This document shows, in pieces, positions 60,575 through 64,000 of a DNA stretch of 64,000 nt. The stretch spans positions 81,660,888 through 81,724,887 of the forward strand of contig OY726571.1 in NCBI GenBank assembly GCA_963383645.1, read 5' to 3'. Position numbers and translations under genes: made by a program. This DNA comes from Muscardinus avellanarius (taxonomy: Eukaryota > Chordata > Mammalia > Rodentia > Gliridae). Each line of letters begins with the position of its first letter. Position 1 is the stretch's first letter. The notes below the pieces were generated by a model. The model was not told the DNA's origin. It ran no database searches and saw only the letters and a program-made list of their open reading frames with translations.

Positions 60575-60703
60575 AGCTGGGCATGGCGGCACATGCTTGT
60601 AATCCCAGCATTTGGGAGACAGAGACAGGAGGATTGCGGTTCACAGACAGCCTCAGCTACTTAGTGAGGCCCCTTGCAACTCAGTAAGACCCTGTTTTAT
60701 TTT

Positions 60704-60750
<47 letters not shown>

Positions 60751-61050
60751 TGGTGGTACTGGGGGTAGAACCCAGAGGCTTCCTACCTCCGGGCTACTTC
60801 CAGACCCATTTTATATTTTATTTGGAAACAGGGTCACACTAAGTTGCTGAGGCTGACTTCGAACCTGCACGATCCTCCTGTCTCAGCCTCCCAAGCGTGG
60901 GGATTACAAGCGTGCGCCACCACGCCTGGCTTAAGACCCTGTTTTAAAATAAAAAATAGGGCTGATGGTGTAGCTTGGAAGTAGACTGCCTCTGGGTTCC
61001 ATTCCCACTACCACCACAAAAAATAAGTAAATAAATAAATAAATCCAGAG
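60575..61050 (+). repeat. B1-dID SINE split by a reverse copy
   Basis: The + copy (60575-60697 and about 60935-61020) is split by a - strand copy with a (TTTA)n start (60697-60933). The boundary sequence AAGACCCTGTTTTA is repeated on both sides (about 60686 and 60933), which fits a target-site duplication. Confidence 0.83.
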
Positions 61051-61200
61051 GAAGAGTCACTTCCCCTAAAGATCTTCCTGGCCTGTCACTAAACTGCATC
61101 TAATATTCTTCCATCAATTGCTACCTCAATATGACCTCTAAGAACCTAATAAACTCATTATTAAATGATTGTAATGATCTTACATCATGGTGCACCCCAG

Positions 61201-61202
<2 letters not shown>

Positions 61203-61263
<61 letters not shown>
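61203..61263 (+). repeat. (TG)n microsatellite
   Basis: TG units with one TATG interruption. Confidence 0.93.
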
Positions 61264-61465
61264 CCTGGTGATTAAAATCCAGAGGCACTCTACCTCCAAG
61301 TTATACTCCCAGTCCGATTTCATTTCTTATTTGGTAACAGGGTCTCACTAGGTTGCCAAGAGCCTTCTTGGCATTTGAACCTTCTAGCTTTGAGCCTGCA
61401 ACCTGCCTATCTCAGGCTTCCATGTACTGAGATTATAAGCGTGCACCACCATGCCCAACTCACCC
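61264..61465 (-). repeat. B1-dID SINE, diverged
   Basis: ID half CCTGGTGATTAAAATCCAGAG, and B1 half ending GTGCACCACCATGCCCAAC. Confidence 0.78.
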
Positions 61466-61724
61466 CAGATTTTTCAAAAGTTCTTTTCCAGTTTGCAAAT
61501 TTGCTTACTTCTTTCATAAATAACTTCCTTCCTAAAATAATACTTCATCAACAGTTAAACACTAATTTTCTAACATTTTTTTCTACTGAAAAATGAACCT
61601 ATATATATGTATATATCAAAGTCCTTGACATCATATATATACTATATATACATACATACACACACACACATATATATGTATATATATATATATATTTCCA
61701 TGATATGTTTCTCTTTGTGTGTGT

Positions 61725-61925
61725 GTGGTAATGGGGATGAAACCCAAGGCCTTTCTACTTCCAGGCTACCCTCCCAGGCCTATTTTATATTTTATTTGGA
61801 AACAGGGTCTTACTAAGTTGCTGAGAGCCTCACTAAATAGCTGAGGCTGGCTTCAAACCTGCATGATCCTCCTGTCTCAGCCTCCCAAATACTGGGATTA
61901 CAAGCATGGGCTACCACACCCAGAC
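61725..61925 (-). repeat. B1-dID SINE
   Basis: ID half GTGGTAATGGGGATGAAACC, ending GGGCTACCACACCCAGA. Preceded by (TA)/(CA) tracts at 61605-61700. Confidence 0.82.
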
Positions 61926-62204
61926 ACAACATGTTTCTTTTACCTAAACATTAATATATTATTCATAACAAATAATATATATAATATTATATATATTAAT
62001 TATATAATAATATATTGCTCTCTTCTTTCTTACTAACAATGCTATATAAATATCTTCCCATCTAAATCATTGTACTTTCTCCAATCACTTCCACAAAATA
62101 AGTTTCCAAGTTGCTTTTGTTAGGATAAATTCTGGAAAATTAGATTTTGGTCAAAAGAACACTGGATTCTTCTTCTTCTCCTTCTCCTTCTTTTTTTTTT
62201 TTTT

Positions 62205-62422
62205 TTTTTTTTTTGAGCGTCTGGGGATGGAACCCTGGAACCCAGGGGCATTCGACCTCCGAGCTACACAACCTGCCCTATTTTTTATTCTTTATTTTGA
62301 AACCAGTTCTCACTGAGTTGCAGAGAGCCTCACTAAGTAGCTGAGGCTGTCTGCGAACTGCGATCCTCTGGTCTCAGCCTCCCGAATGCTGGGATTACAA
62401 GCATGTGCCACCAGGCCTGCTT
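62205..62422 (-). repeat. B1-dID SINE
   Basis: T-run, ID half CTGGGGATGGAACCCTGG, and B1 half ending GTGCCACCAGGCCTGC. Confidence 0.83.
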
Positions 62423-62429
62423 TGGATTA

Positions 62430-63030
62430 TTCTGAAGTACATGCACATACCTACCAAGTAGGTACCACACATAAGCACACACAAATCTCCCTCTGCAAAG
62501 CAGAGAAGGAACCTGCTTTACTTTGCTCTGGTAATTAATTCTAGGTCCTTCCTTTGGTCCTCATTCCTTATTCAGAAACCCCTGGCTTTAAGTGGCCTAA
62601 TTCTATTGCCCTCTCTGTCTTGGTGTTTGTCAGATCATGCCATTGGGAAAAGCTTGTGCTAAGCTTTTTTGCTTATGCATTGAACGATAACTGAACGAGT
62701 GCAGAGTTTTGAGCTGGACCTCATAAGGAGAGAGAAATCACATCATGTGGATGTAGGAATGCAGGAAGAAAAGTCTTCCCCAGCCTGAGGTTTTAGTTAA
62801 GGAAGTCCTTTCCAATATTAGAGTTAAGGGAATAGGATATAGAAATAGGGCATAATGTAGGATGTTAGCATATATATAAGGTTAGAATAAGAATGTAGCA
62901 GTTTGTGTAAGCAATGAATTGAGTAAACGGGCAAACTTCTTACTTCTGTTATAATCGGCTTAAAATCCTGGCTTAGACACCGGAGATAGTGTCCAGAGAT
63001 AGCCGTTTGTCTTAGATAGGGGTGGTATGT
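62430..63030. other. Spacer, no gene recognised
   Basis: Nothing identified. The part right before the LTR may itself be old ERV sequence, but I cannot show it. Confidence 0.4.
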
Positions 63031-63036
63031 AGAGAA

Positions 63037-63507
63037 TGTTGGGAGCTTGTAAAAGTTTATCTGTCGGGAAACATTTGCTAGTTAGGGGCGGCTCTTGAAG
63101 CACGAGCTCACATCCCCCGTAGGGAAGACAAAGGAGACCCTTGGTGGGCAATGACGTAGGGAGGCAGCTCTGTGAAACCATTTGCTATAATTCAAATGTA
63201 TGTGTGATGGCTTTTAAAATTATTGGTTGTACCTGTTTACCAGTTTATTTGATTGGATGTATCTTTGGCGGGCTCCTCTTTGGTGGGCTCTGACGTGTGT
63301 GCCCACTCCCTATTCCGGCTATAAAGTCAGAGCGGGCGGGAGGCTGGGGGTCGGCCCTCGACTGAACTCCCTCGACTGGTGAGTGACGTCTGGGTTTCGA
63401 CCCCTGGCTAGCCAGGAAAGAGATGCAGCACAATAAACCCTGCATGGTATTACATCTCTTGTGTGTCCTCCGTTATCTGGGTCGGTGGGTGAATCTCGAA
63501 CTCTTCA
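63037..63507 (+). repeat. Class II ERV-type LTR (IAP/ERVK-like)
   Basis: Starts TGTTGGGAGC, the usual start of IAP-type LTRs, and ends CGAACTCTTCA. Has a TATA box (GGCTATAAAGTC near 63318) and AATAAACCC near 63431, about 75 bases before its end. No primer-binding site or internal sequence follows, and no exact target duplication is visible, so it is probably an aged solo LTR. Confidence 0.6.
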
Positions 63508-64000
63508 GTGGATATCTGCCCTGAGGAGCTGATACTCTAGTCACTGGAAAGATGCAACTGATAGCTATATAACAATAATATAGGGCAGAATTCCGGAACA
63601 GTCAAAGCTCTGGGTGTCAGAGGAGGTAAGAACACTTCAAGCTGAGATCCTAAGAGTTGATAGAGGGGGTATACATGAAGGCTGGTCAGGAGGTGAATGG
63701 AGAAGAAATTCAGGGGGTGGGGGAGGAAGGCTCACCACAGGACATACAGTGGACATTTCAGGGGTTATACGTTGATTCCTGAACTTGGGAATTCTGGATC
63801 AGTGAGGTCGTTGGCTTCCACGACAGAAAAGAATTTCAGCTTGTACCAATCAGACACATAGAGACTTATTTAGGAAAGTAGGAAATACACATTCAAGAGA
63901 GAATGCAGTCCATCTCAAGAAGAAGAGAGAGACCCTTTGGGAGTGCAGGAGCCTTTCTTTATAGGAGACTTAAATGAGAGGTGGGCAGAAAATATGTGAG
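63508..64000. other. Right-end sequence, no gene recognised
   Basis: Purine-rich parts near 63,660-63,740. Nothing identified. Confidence 0.4.

Overview
The window is mammalian nuclear DNA, and most likely from a squirrel-family rodent (ground squirrel, marmot or relative). It is packed with composite SINEs: a 7SL-derived B1-like half joined to a tRNA-derived ID half. This is the B1-dID type known from Sciuridae and related rodents. Intronless replication-dependent histone genes, a nuclear tRNA cluster and the 3' end of a butyrophilin-family gene give the region away. The order and strands (+H4, -H4, -H3, +H2B, -H3, -H2A, +H2B, -H4, tRNAs, butyrophilin) match the telomeric end of the first block of the major histone cluster next to the BTN genes (human chr6p22, H4C6 to H4C8 then BTN). 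The symbols I give rest on that recalled order.

Region 1 (1-20.2 kb), histone genes. Six genes are intact: H4 (810-1121 +), H3.2 (6056-6466 -), H2B (7457-7837 +), a divergent H2A/H2B pair (13005-13397 - and 13801-14181 +) and H4 (19686-19997 -). Each is followed by the 16-nt histone stem-loop and, in most cases, a purine-rich downstream element. Two are broken: an H4 at the H4C7 position (stop at codon 3, 2-nt deletion) and an H3 at the H3C8 position (several deletions). Promoters show TATA boxes, CCAAT boxes, octamers (H2B) and GGTCCG elements (H4). A GC-rich, octamer-bearing promoter-like block at 15.18-15.40 kb has no recognisable gene.

Region 2 (20.3-22.3 kb) is a defective class I (gammaretrovirus-like) endogenous retrovirus with two LTRs around about 1.2 kb of leader, a gag start and a decayed env tail.

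Region 3 (22.9-44.5 kb) carries 12 apparently intact tRNA genes: iMet x3, Gln-TTG x2, Ser-GCT, Ser-TGA, Ser-AGA, Arg-TCG, Arg-ACG, Gly-GCC and Trp-CCA. It also holds one decayed Trp copy and a processed EIF2S1 pseudogene broken by a deletion and a SINE.

Region 4 (44.5-64 kb) is SINE-rich, with a class II ERV-type LTR, then the transmembrane exon, three short heptad-type exons and the B30.2 exon of a butyrophilin-like gene (55.48-60.03 kb). I could not find its immunoglobulin exons. A second class II-type LTR lies near the right end. I see no novel multi-gene system here; the interest is in local gain, loss and homogenisation of histone and tRNA genes and in the unusual butyrophilin 3' end.
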